NCBI GenBank assembly: GCA_021030905.1
Contig: JAGFMI010000002.1
Span: 2,542,001 to 2,606,000 of the forward strand
From: Pyrenula massariospora
Taxonomy: Eukaryota > Ascomycota > Eurotiomycetes > Pyrenulales > Pyrenulaceae
Direction: 5' to 3'
DNA: 64,000 nucleotides
In this document: positions 47,479 to 58,228 of the stretch, in pieces
Layout: each line of letters starts with the position of its first letter
How positions within the stretch are numbered: the first letter of the stretch is position 1
Translations under genes and position numbers: made by a program
Notes under the pieces: generated by a model
Told to the model about the DNA's origin: nothing
What the model saw: the letters and a program-made list of their open reading frames with translations, nothing else
The model's database searches: none

Positions 47479-48859
47479 CTTCGACTTTGGGATCGAGAAA
47501 GTGAGGATTTCTAGCTCGTACTTCCTTGGATGTCATGGCTTTGGGGACCTCCTTGATTTGTAGTAAGGAGTATAGATCGGCTCCAAGCAGCGTGACTTCC
47601 TTACTTAACAGTAAGGAGTGTAGATCGATTCGGCGCAGCGTGAATTTTTTACATTTATAGTAAACAGTAGAGATCGCTTCGGCGCAGCGTGACTTCCTTT
47701 AGATCGGTCCAATGTGTGGTGCTGCTCAGGCGTCCATCCCGCCCCGCTCCGCCCGTCATTCACTTCTGCATTTTTAGTATAGAGAAGAACGTAGAAATAT
47801 TGGTGCAAATGCTGTAATTCGGATATCTGATTAAGATCACAGTCGAAGCGTTAGAATCAGAAGGCGCTGGTCAGACATTTCTCCTCGCCTCTCACATGGA
47901 AAGACAAAATTCACCACAGCATATGCATGTCCAGGATGAATTTCTTTGAGATGGAGAGAGTTTCTGAGGGATCCCGATGTGCCATTCTAGCATCGAAAGT
48001 AAAATCTTCTTAGGATACCTCTTCCCAGTCGGATGACTTTCATGCCGATATATCTTTCGAGTTCGGTAGAGACTCGGAGATTGCAATCATAGCATGCTCC
48101 GGATCTCTGCAGCCTTTTATTGCTGTTGACAAAGTAGGGTCTGGCCGATCCATCTCGCTTGAGGCTGATATGGGTAATACCCAATTTTGTGGCTAGTGAG
48201 ACAAAAATTGTTTGCTGTTATATAGGATGACTTATCATTATATCTGTTAAGCCTCTTGCTGCTCGGCGAGCATACTTAGCTAATGAGATCAGAGGAGGAC
48301 CTCTTGAGAAGACGCTGGCAAATTCCCTGTAGCATTGAACTTGTCCAACTTATCATTTATAAAATTCAAGGCTAGAGTTGGGGGATGACGATTCGCTAGT
48401 TAGTCGGCCAAAGACCGAATAAAAAGGATTGAAAATGACTTGAAAACTAGTGACCTTGAATTCAAAGTGAACAATGAAAGAATTAAAATATGCACTATGA
48501 GAACTTTATCAGATGTATCAGGGCACGTTCTAGTCATCAAGAAAGACATAGATATCATTAAGACAACACTTGATTTACACTATTGCCACTTCGTCCGTAG
48601 CTATTTGGGCCCTACGTCGTTGTGCAAGTTCAATAGATAGCCCGCCAAGGTACGGAAGCAAGTGAAAAGATTTGTTGTGCAGCAGCAGGAAATTTATGTC
48701 TGGGTGCTCGCATAAATAAAAATCCGAGTGCCGAGGTGAGCTGTCCTTTCTCTGCCACACATCTACAATTATTTTGACGATCCAAAGGATTCTTGACTTA
48801 GCCATAGATCGCCGTCGCAAACGACCTATTGAGGTTGATCCACCAATCTCGATTCAGAG
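47479..48859. other. gene-poor stretch between F-box gene and SurE-TTL gene
   Basis: Holds the promoter of the F-box gene with a tandem repeat (listed separately) and AT-rich sequence to 48859. The minus-strand frames at 47892-48184 contain ACYDCNLRVSTELERYIG and CICCGEF in two frames, perhaps a decayed Cys-containing gene, but this is not enough to call. Confidence 0.45.
47561..47700 (+). repeat. tandem repeat, three units of about 48 bp
   Basis: Three imperfect copies start at about 47561, 47609 and 47658. Each has TAGTAA or CAGTAA, then a GAG/CAG-TATAGATCG-like core, then about 6 bases and GCAGCGTGA(C/A)TT. It lies in the upstream region of the F-box gene. The copies have diverged by several bases. 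Confidence 0.7.
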
Positions 48860-51295
48860 ATGCATATTTTGGTCGTCAATGACGATGGTCCACCGAGCAA
48901 TCAATCATCACCATACGTCCAATCCTTGATCTCAACGCTACAAAACTCCCCATTCTCTCATACTGTGAGCGTATGCCTGCCTCACACTCAGAGGTCGTGG
49001 ATCGGCAAAGCTCATGTCGTGGGACAAACTGTGAAACCCTCATATTTCCGCCCTGGACCTGTATTTTCCGATGACGGTCAGGTGTCACAAAAGCCATATT
49101 CCAACGGTGAGCAGTATGTCCTCGTGGACGGTACGCCGGCTACCTGCGTTCAGCTTGGCCTGTTCCATTTCTTCAAGGAAAGAGGACCTGTAAATCTCGT
49201 GATCTCTGGACCAAACTATGGCAGGAATACTACAGCACTGTTTTCGCTGAGCAGCGGAACGATTGGCGGAGCTCTGGAAGCAGCTGTATGCAACAAAAAG
49301 GCAATTGCTTTAAGCTACGCATTTGAGAGCCGTATACATGATCCAGCAGTGGTTACACGGGCTAGCAATCTAAGTGTTCGACTGATTGAACATTTGTTCA
49401 CAAATTGGCCTGCAGACGTAGATCTCTACTCTATCAATGTCCCCCTTCGCAAGGAGCTTCTGAACGGCGATCCCAAAATCCTCTACACTGAGATGCTTCC
49501 CAACCGTTGGATCAATGGCAGCAGCTTCGAAGAGATCGATGCGGAGGAAAATGACCCTGCACAGCAAGAAAGAGAGATTCGAGAAGGTGGCGAAAGTCCG
49601 AATACGGAAAAACGATCTGCAGAACGGAACACTCATACTCACAAACACTTTAAATGGGCACCCAAATTTGCAGACGTTCATGAAAGTGTGAGAAAGGCCG
49701 GGCCGGGTAATGACGGATGGACTATAATGGAAGGCATGGTCAGCGTTACGCCTTTGAAGGCGAACTTTTGGCATTCTGGTGGATCTGGTGAAATCAAGCT
49801 GTGAGTGAGTAGACCCTTTTCATGATGTTAGTATTCTATTTTGCACCAAGCCTCTCCAAGCCTGCCTATATTTTTCCATCTTTAGCAACTATTCGGCATA
49901 TCTCTTACGCTTAGCTGAATGGACAGACCATCGAGCACTGGTTCGCCATCAAGCTCTTTGACAAGAAGATCATCTTCGGAGCTTTACACCGTACTAGACT
50001 ACCCGGACAGCCTTGCACAAAAGTATCTTGTCGCAGCGTTCTTGGAACAGTTCTCACCTCATGAATATACTCGAATACCGAATCTCGGTCACATGTCGGC
50101 GCTACGCTCACCGGCATCGCGGGTGCTGCAAATTACATCCTACGAATCTTTAGATTTCGCCGACGCCCTAGAGAATACCAGCTCGTTCATGATCAACGCG
50201 TACGTAATTCGCAAAGCTTTGATCCGAAAACACTATCTCTCGTCTACGATTGCTTCTTGGATCGTGAAACATCCTACCAGCGTCCTCAAGTCACATTTCA
50301 TGCCCAGCGTAGAGTTTGAGGTAGACTACGCCGAATTCTTGGACGAGGCATTAGTAGAAGCATATGAGCTTCACGAGAGCTTTGATAGGAACCGGAGAAG
50401 AGACGAGGGTGAAGAGATTGACGGTATGCGGGAAAAAGAGTGGTGGATTTTGAAACCTGGAATGAGCGACGGCGGCAATGCCATCCGCTTGTTTTCCAGT
50501 TATGAAGAGCTGCAAGCCATCTTTGAAGAATGGGACATTGATGAGGATGAGCCTGATGAAAGTGAGGAAGACGTGTCAGCCTCAGACAAGAAACCATCCA
50601 CAGCTGGGATCGTAACCTCCCATCTCCGCCACTTCCTCGCGCAGCCCTACATTCACCCCCCGTTATTGCTCAGTGAACCTCCATTCTCATCCCGCAAATT
50701 CCACATCCGCACCTACGTCCTAGCCCTCGGAGCTCTGAAGGTATACGTCTACACCGACATGCTGGCACTCTTCGCCGCCGAGCCCTACACAGCACCCGGC
50801 TCCGACGCCTCCAATCTCCCAGCACACCTCACGAATACCTGCTTCCAGTCTCCCGCGACCAAATCAACCTCCGTTTTCGCGTTCCAGGACCTCCCTTCTT
50901 TAATCCCATCCTCCGACCTACCTGAGACATGGAAAGACGACGTCCTCACGCAAATCTACGACGTCGTCTTAGAGCTTTTCACGAAAGCAGCGGTGGCACA
51001 GCGAACGAATTTCCAACCGCTGCCGAACGCGTTCGAGCTGTTTGGTGTGGACTTCTTAATCGACGCTAAGGGGACAGCGTGGTTGCTTGAGGTCAATGCT
51101 TTTCCGGACTTTGGACAGACGGGGGATGTGCTCGGGGAGAGGATTGTGGGGGGGTTGATGTGGGAGCTTGTTAGGGTGCTGAGGGAGGAGTTTAAATTAG
51201 GTGGTGGATCGGAAGAGGTACCAAGCGGCAGGGAGGATGAACGGATTGGGCAAGGGATGCTAAAGCTTGTGGGGGAAACGGACTTGAAGCTGTAA
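48860..51295 (+). CDS. PBY1: Pby1-like protein: SurE nucleotidase domain fused to tubulin-tyrosine-ligase domain
   Basis: Exons 48860-49800 and 49927-51295 (126-bp intron) give 769 residues, close to the yeast Pby1 (about 750), which has the same two domains in the same order. The SurE part starts MHILVVNDDGPPSNQ with the catalytic Asp pair at 8-9, then SGPNYGRNT and SSGTIGGALEAA. The TTL part has YESLDFADAL, AYVIRKALIRKHYL, EWWILKPGMSDGGNAIRLF (ATP-grasp), and FGVDFLIDAKGTAWLLEVNAFPD. The first open frame ends exactly at a donor, CT|GTGAGT, with the TGA inside it. Joining to the acceptor GGACAG puts the TTL frame in phase through a Ser-rich linker. Alternatively two genes end/start here (an ATG lies at 49919). 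The fusion is favoured by phase and by yeast. In yeast the protein associates with P-bodies. Confidence 0.75.
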
Positions 51296-51409
51296 AGCCT
51301 GATATCTACGGAGTAAACAATTCATAGACCTAGTGCCAAGTCCATTGCAAGAAAAAGGCTCACGAATCTTGATCCAATCAGCCCAATCTCCAAAGCCTAC
51401 CCATAGATC

Positions 51410-52466
51410 CTAACCACCACCACCCCCAAACCTCGCCCTCGCCAACCCCCTAAGCATCTCCATCGTCCTCTCCTCCTTCGCCCTCATCTCGCCCCGCCGC
51501 TCCTCCCTCTCCGCCGCCCTCGCCCTCAGCACCTCCTCCCTCCTCAGCTCCCGCTCATTCTTCCGTCTCTCCTCCCTTTCCTTCATCCTCTTCACCTCCT
51601 CCAACCCATCCCCCCCGCCCATCACATCTTCCTCCCCGACCTCTGGGCTGCGCTCCCTCGCCTGCGCAAACGCACGATTCGCGTCGGCCTTTTCGCGCTT
51701 CTTCTCGAGCTGTCGCTCCCTTGTGCCCGGCTCGGCGCGCGGTGCGAGGTCCTCGAGGCGCTCTTTCTGCAGCTTGCGGTCGAGATGCCGCTCGTGGCGG
51801 AGGGCGGAGATGCTGGATTCGTGCGCTTCGGCGTCGGCTTCGCGCTTGAGCTGCAGGTCTTCTGTCCTAGGGACCGTGGGGCCGTGGGATCCCGCGTGGC
51901 GGGGGAGGGACGGACCGTAATCGTCGGTGGAGGAGGAGGCGTTCGAGTCGCGCTTGCGCTTACCCTTCCGTGGCGAGGAGGGAGAGGTTCTCGTTGGCGG
52001 TGAAGGGCGGGTGTTCCCGCGAATTTGGTCGAGAGCGCGCTCATGCGTTTTCGGATCGTACCAGCCCTCTGCGAGTTCTCCACGGTTCCTCAGGCATGTT
52101 AGTGTCTGTTCCGTACTGAAGTAGATGTGTTCAGGGTTTCGGTTCGACTCACCATTTTCCTACGAAGCTCTTCCAGCGGCCTTTCACTTCATTGCTGGAG
52201 AGGTCGTCTATGTCGACGTTTTTCTGTATATCGAGGTAGAGTGCCAGGATCGGCTCGTAGCGCTTGAGGTCATCTTTCGAGAGGGTTGAGGCGCGGAAGG
52301 GAAGCTCGATCGGAGGCACGACATTATGGTGCCGCCTTTCTTTGCGGCGGGAGCCGTCAGATCGATGTGAAGAGCGAGCGGGGGATCGAGAGCGTATGCG
52401 TTTGCTGGAAGAGTGATACGGGGACCGAGAGCGGGAGCGGGTGCGAGAGCCAGATCGTGGAGGCAT
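51410..52466 (-). CDS. RS-rich coiled protein, probable RNA-processing factor
   Basis: Exons 52466-52153 and 52088-51410 (64-bp intron) give 330 residues. The first 45 residues are an RS domain (RSGSRTRSRSRSPYHSS). A conserved folded-looking block follows: STLSKDDLKRYEPILALYLDIQKNVDIDDLSSNEVKGRWKSFVGKW-NRGELAEGWYDP, made continuous by the splice. The C-terminal half is a long charged helix (KRMKEREERRKNERELRREEVLRARAAEREERR). RS domains and this layout suggest a splicing or mRNP role; I cannot name the protein. The coding strand is very G-rich at the 3' end, convergent with the PBY1 gene 114 bp away. Confidence 0.75.
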
Positions 52467-52943
52467 TTATTTCCTCAAATAGGCTCCTTCTCCACAATTC
52501 ACATTAAAGCCCGTGGGACAGATTCTATTTTTTCAATCACCGCGGTCAGAAACTTTTGACAGAATGTGTCATATAGTGGTGTAGAGTTGGAGCATAGGCT
52601 TAATCAGCGGAGCTCCACAGTGGAGGCGGAGCGGAGAAATGCTCGGGGAAATCCCCAAATTTCACGCATTCAGAGCTGACCGTAGGAAAAAAGGACGGTC
52701 TCCTACCTAGGTGCGGATATATTTGCATTTTGCGACAATCACATGTTCTCTACCAGTCGTTATTAGAGCTAAATCCAATACGATCTGTTAGATAGGTATC
52801 TATACAACAAGTTATACCGACGCAAGAATCTGCAGCTTGTTCATAAATCCTATTTGCACAGCCTATTTTCACGCCTTCTTACTCCTTCTGTATCTGCTGT
52901 TGGTGACGATCTTTTTCAGATTCGTCAATATCAGCGGTTTTCA
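52467..52943. other. divergent intergenic region
   Basis: Between the RS-rich gene (-) and the methyltransferase gene (+). Contains a short inverted GGGGAAATCCCC at about 52647. No other feature recognised. Confidence 0.45.
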
Positions 52944-53816
52944 ATGTCACTAAAGACCATTGGCCAACGATTACTTGTCAGGGTTCCGGGAAAGCTCAAC
53001 CGAACAGTGTCTTCTACCAGGATGACCGCCCCGAGTGCATCAGATTGGAACGCTTCCAGATACCTCAAGTTTGCGGACGAGCGAACACGCGCAGCTCGAG
53101 ATCTCCTCGCGCAGGTGCCTCTCGAATCACCATCTCAGATAGTCGATTTGGGTTGCGGCCCCGGCAACTCTACGGAACTGCTCGCGATCAAGTATCCGAC
53201 CAGCAAGATCACAGGGGTAGACTCTTCGCCCAACATGTTGGAGAAAGCACAGCAACAACTCCCGCACGTGGAGTTTCAGCTCGGAGACGTACGCTCATAT
53301 AACCCAAAAGATGACGTGCAACTTCTCTTCTCAAACGCGACCTTTCAGTGGCTGTCCAGCGAAGAGCGCGTTCCCACTATCCAGCGGCTGCTGCGAACCC
53401 AGCCCGCGGGCGGCATCTTTGCTCTGCAGGTACCCGACAACTACAATGAACCATCTCATGCTGCAATGCGTGAAACTGCAGCCGATGGGCCATGGAGCGC
53501 TAGCTTGGAAGCTCATAAACCGGCACGAGACTTGTTCCCATCACCTCAAGAGCTTTACGATGCTTTGAAGCCACTGTGCTCCAGAGTAGACATCTGGCAC
53601 ACCATCTATCAGCATCCGCTAGAGAGCCACGAGGCGATTGTAGACTGGCTGAAAGCGACCGGTCTCAGGCCCTTCCTAGAGCCACTGGACCAAACACATC
53701 GCGAGGGTTTTTTAGCAGCGTACTTGGAACGCCTTCGAAAGGCCTACCCTGTCAATGTTGATGGGTCTGTTCTGTTGAGGTTCCCTCGCCTCTTTCTCGT
53801 CCTGGCTCGTGGATAA
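52944..53816 (+). CDS. trans-aconitate 2-methyltransferase-like protein
   Basis: A class I SAM-dependent methyltransferase. From ATG 52944 it has 290 residues; from the next in-frame ATG 53022 it has 264, which is nearer to bacterial Tam (about 250). The N-terminal 26 residues (SLKTIGQRLLVRVPGKLNRTV) are basic and free of acidic residues and could be a mitochondrial presequence, so I start there. Motif I VDLGCGPGNST binds SAM, and VDSSPNML supplies the acidic ribose ligand. FSNATFQWL, PSHAAMRE, and the C-terminal VDWLKATGLRPFLEPL segment match the Tam family. Trans-aconitate arises from cis-aconitate and inhibits aconitase, so methylation is a detoxification step. Convergent with the RNase H2-B gene. 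Confidence 0.83.
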   Translation: MSLKTIGQRLLVRVPGKLNRTVSSTRMTAPSASDWNASRYLKFADERTRAARDLLAQVPLESPSQIVDLGCGPGNSTELLAIKYPTSKITGVDSSPNMLEKAQQQLPHVEFQLGDVRSYNPKDDVQLLFSNATFQWLSSEERVPTIQRLLRTQPAGGIFALQVPDNYNEPSHAAMRETAADGPWSASLEAHKPARDLFPSPQELYDALKPLCSRVDIWHTIYQHPLESHEAIVDWLKATGLRPFLEPLDQTHREGFLAAYLERLRKAYPVNVDGSVLLRFPRLFLVLARG

Positions 53817-53950
53817 AATCTTGATAGCAGCTTGTCTTGCGCGGTAATTAGAATCGTAAGCTCGCAACACCTTCACGTCCTGTTAATCACGAAGTTTGCA
53901 GAATAGCGTTTTCGTTAACAAAGATATTTCGCGCCAATTCTACAGAATGC

Positions 53951-55246
53951 TCATGACTTGGTCTTTGCCGTCGGCGGTTTCTTTGCGAAGAAGTCGCTCA
54001 TTTTCTTCATCCCCGCAACATTGACTTTCTTCAGCTCCTGGACCCCTCTAGACACGCCAGCCTTCTTTTTCTTCTCTTCCTCCTCCTGCTTCCGCTTTTT
54101 CTCAGCCCTTGCTTCAATAGCTTCTTCGTCTTCCACAGGGCCTCGCTTCCGGCTAAAGTCGGACATGGAGCGGGATGCCACAGCCTCTGCTCGCAACTTT
54201 GCGAGATGATCCAGATAATGGTTTAGAGAAGTGAAATCAATTGGAGACGTTTCGGATTGCAACTTCCCTAAAATTATCGCAGAAAGGTTCTTTGGCAAGT
54301 AGGAAGTGGTAATGAATGTCAAGGCTACTCTTAGTTTTAATAGACTGATCAATTCTTTGGGTGCGTTCTCCTCCACGACTGGGGCAGTAACGGTGATAGA
54401 GGACGCAGTTGAGACGAGTGTCGAGGCTGTGGACTCGGCAAAGCTGGATTGTTCCTCGGTGTCTTCTTCATCTTCTTCGTCTTCTTCATCCTCGACCTTC
54501 TCAATAGTAGCAGCAACCACAGCTTCTTCCCTCTTGATGCTCAGCACGGGACTCTCCAAGGCTCTGGATACGAAGTGCTCTTCAATGCTTGCAGGCAAGC
54601 CTCTTGCCACCGCCCGTTTCGCCTTGGCTACCACTTCCACCATGAGCTTCTCCTCGTTTAGACGAAACATCATCTCGCCAGCATTGACGGTATCACATAT
54701 TGACTCTAACGATTTTTCAAGCTTGCCACGGTATTTTTTGTTCGTAAAAATATAGCCAAGGTGGCTTGAGGATCCTCCAAACGAGTCTAAGAGATCATCG
54801 ATGGATTGAAGTAGTCTCTTATCTGCCGTCGTGGCAGAGGACTGAAGGAGAGGTAGCGCGAGGAAGATGGGATCTACTGGCGTTGCAACAAGAAGCTCTG
54901 AGTTCTTCACGATATGTCCCTCGACGAGAGATGGCATCAAGAGACTAGGCGCCGTCGGATTCGGGCTGTCAATTCCATGGTCGCTGGCGAAGAGAACGCT
55001 TCGCGGATCGAAAGATGTGGCTGAAATCTTCGTAAACTCGTAGACTCCCTGCAACGGACAGAACAGGTATCGCCTCAACTGATTGTCTCGCGGATCCTTG
55101 AGAAGAAGAAAGCGAGCGTCCGTTGATAGATTTTTGGGCAGGATGAAGAGGAGCGGAGGCGGTTCATCGTCCTTGAGTGTCGCTGTATCAGGCTTTGGCG
55201 GATTCTTTTGAGGGCTACTGGTTGCCGATCGAGTCCTCGGTGCCAT
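53951..55246 (-). CDS. RNH202: RNase H2 subunit B (Rnh202-like)
   Basis: RNase H2 removes ribonucleotides misplaced in DNA and RNA-DNA hybrids; subunit B is an accessory part of the trimer. A single exon of 431 residues, start ATG clear. The N-terminal block PPPLLFILPKNLSTDARFLLLKDPR-NQLRRYLFCP is the triple-barrel segment. Next come GHIVKNSELLVATPVDPIFLALPLL, ADKRLLQSIDDLLDSFG, and a helical part with LKLRVALTFITTSYLP. A DEED-repeat run (about 260-272) is coded by a TTC-type microsatellite. The C-terminal KKMSDFFAKK resembles a PCNA-binding PIP box, known in the human subunit B. Divergent from MCM10, sharing a promoter with two ACGCGT boxes. Confidence 0.85.
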   Translation of the reverse strand: MAPRTRSATSSPQKNPPKPDTATLKDDEPPPLLFILPKNLSTDARFLLLKDPRDNQLRRYLFCPLQGVYEFTKISATSFDPRSVLFASDHGIDSPNPTAPSLLMPSLVEGHIVKNSELLVATPVDPIFLALPLLQSSATTADKRLLQSIDDLLDSFGGSSSHLGYIFTNKKYRGKLEKSLESICDTVNAGEMMFRLNEEKLMVEVVAKAKRAVARGLPASIEEHFVSRALESPVLSIKREEAVVAATIEKVEDEEDEEDEEDTEEQSSFAESTASTLVSTASSITVTAPVVEENAPKELISLLKLRVALTFITTSYLPKNLSAIILGKLQSETSPIDFTSLNHYLDHLAKLRAEAVASRSMSDFSRKRGPVEDEEAIEARAEKKRKQEEEEKKKKAGVSRGVQELKKVNVAGMKKMSDFFAKKPPTAKTKS

Positions 55247-55482
55247 ACCGTCCGGTAGATATTATGAAACCAGCAACATTGAGGTTACAAAGCCATTGTA
55301 GAATTTTCTTAATCATAGCCGCCTTTCCTGCCAAGCCCTTGCGATTCCGGGAGACGCGTCGAAAACGCGTCGCGAATTGGCCAATGAGCGTCTAGCCGTT
55401 GATTTGTGGGGATCAGTGCATCAGCCTTACGAGTATCACGGAGAATCATTGAATTCTTCGCCCGACGATTGTAGCTTGTGAG
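55247..55482. promoter_or_regulatory. divergent promoter with two MCB boxes (RNH202 / MCM10)
   Basis: This 236-bp region separates the two starts. ACGCGT occurs at 55354-55359 and 55365-55370; starts are 11 bp apart, about one helical turn. ACGCGT is the MluI cell-cycle box bound by MBF in yeast and is typical of G1/S genes, fitting both neighbours. The site match is seen; the binding is inferred. Confidence 0.65.
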
Positions 55483-58072
55483 ATGATGTTTGTGCACTTC
55501 TCTACCGCGCCAAGCCCCGCTACACCATGTGAGTATATTATGCTGCGAATCTCTACGACGTCCAAGCGACCGTCGTAAACAAACAACCTCCAACCTCGCC
55601 GACCGCTCCGATGAAGTCGTTACAACAGTAGGTAAGCAGCTTGGGCTTTCCTGGGGTCGTACTGACTTCGCACCAGTGGCTGACACCGATTGGCCACCTC
55701 AGTCTGCTCGGGCGGCGCTACTCAGCTCCCCGAGCGGCCGGAAGAAATATCAAGACGCCTTGGATCGACGTCAACAGTCGCAATCTCCAATGAAGAAGTC
55801 TTCAACCACGCCAAATTTGCAGAGCAAGTCTCGCCAACTGCTCGACGAGGAAAACTCTCCAGAAGAAGAGGATGACGAGGACGAGGAAACGCTAAAACTC
55901 AAGTTGGCGGCTATAGAGGCGAAGCTTAAATTGAAGAGACTGCAATCGAAGAGTAGGACTACTACGAACAGCTCAGATGCAGAAAACCAGCCGGAGTCCC
56001 GACCAAAATCAGTCATGAGCTCTCGTCCAACAAGTCGCCTCCTGACCGGTCACGAGCGCCAGACCAGCACGTCGGGCAGGATTGAGGTACCTGTCTCGCC
56101 TGCGAGAAAACAACTCCCAGCCAAAGATCCCAAATCACCAAGTCGGGTATTGTTGGGGATCGATAAGGGAGCTACAGCGGGAGATGTGTCGTTGCGACGC
56201 GCACCAAGTGGAAGAGAGGGCCGACGCCATATGCAGGAGAATGGAGATGGGCGCACAAGCCGGTTTGACTCTGTGAGGAGAAGAAATGGGTCTGCTATAC
56301 CTTCAGATTCCAGCGGCCTGAATCGTGCCAAGAGTTTCAGTGAGCGAATGGCTGATGTGCGGTCGGAAGCCAAGACTCGGGACACGCAAAGGGAACATCT
56401 CCAGGCAAAGCGACGGACCGGATTCCAGTTGAATCCTGAAGAGCTGCAAGGTCTTCGCGCGGCCGCCGAAGAGGCTCGTTCACATACTCCACCTCGCTCT
56501 CCGATCAAACGAGATCTCAATCGTGAATTTGGTCGAGACGAAGTCTTGAAATCGTTTCATGGAAAAAAGGGGACACTAAGCGGGCTTCAGCGAAGCAACA
56601 CCCTTCCAAGTTTTCGGCGTCAAGACTCTAGCGACACTCAAACCGGTTCTAGTCGCTTGAGAAGCCCCTCGAGAGCCTTGCAACTACAGGAGTCTTCCGA
56701 TCAAATCCAGGCACCGTCGTCACCACCTTCGGCTGTGTCCTCAACCGTGGGCGACACGTCAAACTATGATCCGTATGCCCAGGTCCATCTTTCTAACCGT
56801 ATTCTCCCTCATAGCTTCCTTCAGCGCACCCTCTCTTCCGTTAATCCTATCCGAATCTCATACTTACTCAAGACGATCAAAGGGCCCGAATTTGAGTTAC
56901 CAGAACAAGTTGCTGGAGACTTTGCCGTCTTTGGAATCATCGCATCCGTTTCCAAGCCTTACGACCATAAAGACCGCAAACCGATAGCACTTGATGAGAA
57001 CGGCAAACGGGACCAGAAATGGGAAGACGGAAAGAAGAATGATAAGAAATTCATGGTCTTGACACTCACTGACCTGAAATGGACTCTGGACCTCTTCCTC
57101 TTCGGCACAGCTGTGCCCCGTTATCACCGCCTCCACCCCAGCACAGTAATAGCTGTCCTGAATCCAGGGATCATGCCCCCGAAACCAGGAAAAGAGGACA
57201 CGGGCGCATTCTCATTGACTCTCCACTCGGGCGAAGACACCATCTTAGAAATCGGCACGAGCCAGGATTTGGGCTTTTGCAAGTCAATCTGCAAAAGTGG
57301 TCGCGAATGTGGATCCTGGATAGACAAAAGCAAGACCGAATTCTGCGATTTTCACGTCGACATCCAGGTCCAGAGGACCCAAGCAGGCCGCATGGGAGTC
57401 AATAGTGGTTCCAATGCCTTCGCACCTGGTGGTGGACGCTTTGGTAGCCTTGAAAATAGCGGAGGGAGTCAACGTGGACGTGGAAAAGGACTAAGGGGTG
57501 AATACGATGCCATGGGGCGCCGAAGGGATGGTCTCCTCCCTGCAACCAGCAATAGTTCCAAGCGTGACCGGGAAACTGGCGAACGTTTCTTCATCTCTCA
57601 CGCCTCAGCGCCACGTCCATCGACTGCATCGAGTAATTACTCCCGCCCTCACAGCGCAGCCGCTCTGCTGGATGCGGAGCTCGACGACCCTTTTCTCGCG
57701 GAAGGGACCGTGTCACGTGAGACTGCCTCAAAAAGTGATCGTATGCGGAAACATCTCGCACATCAACAGCAGGAGCGGGATATAGCGCGGAAACTTGGCG
57801 GCATGTCCGGGAACACCGGTGCGCAGTATCTGAAACTCCGAGAGGATGGCGGAGAAGAAAGAAAGAGGGAGATAGTGGAGCGTTCTGCCGAGGTGACGAG
57901 AGCGGAGGTGCTTGGGAGAGGAGAGAAAAGGGGCGCGGAAAACGTGCGGCTAAGTCCGGTAAAAAAGACAAGATTCGTGACAGATAAAGGCATCAAGGTA
58001 GCCGGGAGAGAAAGCTTGGGTATAGCCAACGGCGCAGAGCTTGGTGAAGAGGATGATCTGGATATCGTGTAG
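55483..58072 (+). CDS. MCM10: Mcm10 DNA replication factor
   Basis: Mcm10 helps activate the CMG helicase and load polymerase alpha. The secure part is 55677-58072, starting ADTDWPPQSARAALLSSPSGRKKYQ, the conserved N-terminus. It continues through a long disordered region with an EEEDDEDEETLKLKLAAIEAKLKLKR coiled segment. The OB-fold follows (QRTLSSVNPIRISYLLKTIKG; FAVFGIIASVSKP; LKWTLDLFLFG), then the CCCH-type zinc site CKSIC...CGSW...FCDFH at about 550-575. The first exon is uncertain. ATG 55483 with a T|GTGAGT donor at 55529 and acceptor at 55676 gives 813 residues in phase. A frame upstream of 55677 is also open but has no ATG and contains a 45-bp stopless intron-like piece (55632-55676, CTGAC branch). 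Divergent from RNH202. Confidence 0.88.
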
Positions 58073-58228
58073 GTCCCGACTCTGGATAGTTATACACCTA
58101 ACGGTCCAAACGTTCAGCCTAAAGTTCTAAAATCTACGCACGCCGTCTATGTGCATCCTAAATATTCCATCTAGTCCGTGACTGCCTCATCTATCCCAAC
58201 GCCAATCTTTGTCTCTTAGCAAGCCCCC

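Noticed and set aside
51622-52083. Minus-strand frame of 153 codons overlapping the RS-rich gene
   Set aside because: Frame-shifted shadow; the spliced frame gives NRGELAEGWYDP and continues correctly.
52640-52660. Short palindrome GGGGAAATCCCC
   Set aside because: Twelve bases only and not linked to a start or stop; chance is likely.
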